A stretch of DNA of 6,066 nt from Betaproteobacteria bacterium. Its GTDB lineage: Bacteria; Pseudomonadota; Gammaproteobacteria; Burkholderiales; SG8-39. The stretch is taken from contig JAFAGU010000214.1 in the NCBI GenBank assembly GCA_019237595.1, positions 1-6,066 on the forward strand. The letters run 5' to 3'. Position 1 is the first letter of the stretch. The number at the start of each line of letters is the position of its first letter. The translations under genes were made by a program, and so were the position numbers. This document shows, in pieces, positions 4,516 to 6,066 of this stretch. The notes under the pieces are model-generated. The model was not told the DNA's origin. It ran no database searches and saw only the letters and a list, made by a program, of their open reading frames with translations.

Positions 4516-6066
4516 GGCACTGCGCTTCGCTCGAGCTGTAGCCGCGCTTCCAATCGCCCTGGCCTGCGGCCTGGCTCTCGGCGAAGACACTAACAAGGTC
4601 GGCAAGGTCACGTTCCCGACTTCCTGCGATCCGAAGGTCCAGGCGCAGTTCGAGCGGGGCGTCGCCATGCTGCACTCGTTCTGGTTCATCGGCGCGAAGA
4701 AGACCTTCGAGGGCGTGCTGGCGCAGGATCCGGGCTGCGCCATCGCCTATTGGGGAATCGCGATGGACCTGCTGCGTAATCCGCTCGCGTTCCCGCCGCC
4801 GCCCGAGCACCTGCCCGAGGCCTGGGCGGCGCTCGAGAAGGCGCGCGAGGTCGGGGCGAAGACGCCGCGCGAGCGCGCCTGGATTGAGGCGATCAGCGCC
4901 TACTACCGCGACTACGACAAGCTTTCGGTGGACGAGCGGATGCTGCGCTATACGAAGGCCATGGAGCAGCTTACGCAGCAGTACCCGAACGACTTCGAGG
5001 CGAAGATCTACTACGCGCTCGCGCTCCAGGCTTCCGCCTCGCCTTCGGATCGCGCTTACTCTAACCAGCTCAAATCCGCGGCGATCCTGGAGAAGCTCTT
5101 CCTCGCCGATCCCGAGCATCCCGGCATCGCGCACTACCTCATCCACGCGTACGACTTCCCGCCGATCGCCGAGAAGGGGCTGCCGGCGGCGCGCCGGTAC
5201 GCGGGCCTCGCGCCGGCGGCTTCGCATGCGCGCCACATGCCGTCTCACATCTACTCGATGCTCGGCCTATGGGAGGACTCCATCGCGTCCAACCTCTATT
5301 CGATGGAGATCCAGCCCGACTACTACCATGCGGCTGACTTCATCGTGTACGCGCAGCTTCAGCTCGCGCAGGACCAGGCGGCGCGCGCAATGATCGGCAA
5401 GGCGCTCAACACGGCCGACACGGGGACCCGCTACGCCGGAGTTGCCGGCGAAACGGCGCTCGCCGCCATGCCCGCGCGCTACATGCTCGAGCGCGCCGAC
5501 TGGAAGGGTGCCGCGCAGCTGCCTGTGTACAAGGGCAAGTTCCCGGCCGCCGAGGCGATCAGCCGATTCGCGCGCGGCCTCGGGATGGCGCGGACCGGCG
5601 ACCTCGCTGGTACCGAGGCAGAGATGGCGGCGCTCGAGCAGCTGAAGGCGAGCCTCAAGGCCGGCAAGCAGCCCTATTGGGCGGATCGCGTGGACGAGCA
5701 GCTCACGACGCTGGCGGCGTGGCTTTCCTATGCGCGAGGTGAGGGCGACAAGGCGCTGAAGCTCATGCGCACGGCAGCCGACGGCGAGGATGCGAGCGTC
5801 AAGAACGTTGCCATGGAGAACCGGCTCTACCCGATGCGCGAGCTCCTGGGCGAGATGCTTCTCGCCTCGAAGCAGCCGAAGCTCGCGCTGCGCGAGTTCG
5901 AGGCTTCGCTTCGCGAGACGCCCAACCGACTGCGCGCGTACTACGGCGCGTCGGTCGCGGCCAAGGAGGCCGGCGACCAGCAGGCCGCCGAGACCTACAT
6001 GGCGAGGCTCGTGATCCTCACGAAGAAGGCCGACTCCGTTCGCCCCGACCTGACGCGGGCGCGCGA
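4514..6066 (+). CDS. TPR-B: large exported tetratricopeptide-type protein, 3'-truncated by the window edge
   Basis: The frame is open from ATG 4514 to the right edge, giving 517 residues; comparison with TPR-A suggests only about ten to fifteen are missing. The N-terminus MALRFARAVAALPIALACG is a signal peptide, with cleavage possible after ALG23; the C18 context (ALAC) is a weak lipobox. Shared with TPR-A are TSC (C38) and DPGCAIAYWGIA (C75), the 37-residue Cys spacing, HPGIAHYLIHAYDF (202-215), HARHMPSHIYSM (238-249), WEDSIASN (253-260), MPARYMLERADWKGA, MENRLYPMREL (434-444) and NRLRAYYG (471-478). The alanine-rich helical periodicity fits a TPR-like solenoid, though individual repeats are degenerate. 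The cysteines could form a periplasmic disulfide. It lies 9 bases after the cupin-like gene with its Shine-Dalgarno in that gene's stop region, so they are probably co-translated. No biochemical function is recognised. Confidence 0.88.
   Translation, partial: MALRFARAVAALPIALACGLALGEDTNKVGKVTFPTSCDPKVQAQFERGVAMLHSFWFIGAKKTFEGVLAQDPGCAIAYWGIAMDLLRNPLAFPPPPEHLPEAWAALEKAREVGAKTPRERAWIEAISAYYRDYDKLSVDERMLRYTKAMEQLTQQYPNDFEAKIYYALALQASASPSDRAYSNQLKSAAILEKLFLADPEHPGIAHYLIHAYDFPPIAEKGLPAARRYAGLAPAASHARHMPSHIYSMLGLWEDSIASNLYSMEIQPDYYHAADFIVYAQLQLAQDQAARAMIGKALNTADTGTRYAGVAGETALAAMPARYMLERADWKGAAQLPVYKGKFPAAEAISRFARGLGMARTGDLAGTEAEMAALEQLKASLKAGKQPYWADRVDEQLTTLAAWLSYARGEGDKALKLMRTAADGEDASVKNVAMENRLYPMRELLGEMLLASKQPKLALREFEASLRETPNRLRAYYGASVAAKEAGDQQAAETYMARLVILTKKADSVRPDLTRAR

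Noticed and set aside
4100..5248. Long minus-strand open frame (382 codons) opposite the cupin-like gene and TPR-B
   Set aside because: It is Arg/Leu/Val-rich low-complexity translation typical of the antisense of GC-rich genes, has no recognisable domain, and both overlapped + strand genes have signal peptides and conserved motifs.
1..6066. CRISPR arrays, tRNA/rRNA genes, insertion sequences, toxin-antitoxin or phage genes
   Set aside because: I saw no regularly spaced repeats, no tRNA-like cloverleaf, no transposase motifs and no terminal inverted repeats; gene space is almost fully used by the listed genes.

Overview
This is a GC-rich window in which every supportable gene lies on the + strand and is packed tightly. 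There is a Bug/TctC-type periplasmic solute-binding protein beside an enolase-superfamily sugar-acid dehydratase. Together with the codon usage (strong G/C at third positions) this suggests a betaproteobacterium, perhaps Burkholderiales or a relative, where Bug proteins are greatly expanded. That placement is an inference; there is no rRNA or marker gene here.

Region 1 (2-1782) looks like a small catabolic operon. The 3' part of a tripartite-tricarboxylate-type solute-binding protein overlaps by 4 bases (ATGA) a complete 390-aa mandelate-racemase/galactonate-dehydratase-like enzyme. The likely division of labour is that the binding protein captures a carboxylate or sugar acid in the periplasm and the enolase-superfamily enzyme processes it in the cytoplasm. 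The substrate cannot be read from sequence. Two GC hairpins lie around and just after the stop codon.

Region 2 (1871-3965) starts with a large exported tetratricopeptide-type protein (TPR-A, about 547 aa once repaired). It is interrupted by a clean one-base deletion near 2645-2649. Its stop codon overlaps the start of a 150-aa exported TPR protein (TAATG) that has a lipobox-like N-terminus and a CxxxC pair. A 164-bp gap follows with a hairpin, a -10-like TATAGT and a 34-nt imperfect inverted repeat.

Region 3 (4130-6066) holds a 124-aa exported cupin-like protein whose usual metal ligands appear to be replaced. Nine bases later comes TPR-B, a second large exported TPR protein that is a clear paralog of TPR-A and runs off the right edge. 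TPR-A and TPR-B share a pair of cysteines exactly 37 residues apart, a six-histidine pattern in the middle and a MENRLYPMREL signature near the C-terminus.

The part most likely to be undescribed is regions 2 and 3: four consecutive exported proteins (large TPR, small TPR, cupin-like, large TPR) that look like a cell-envelope module of unknown function. TPR-A is either recently broken or affected by a sequencing error.
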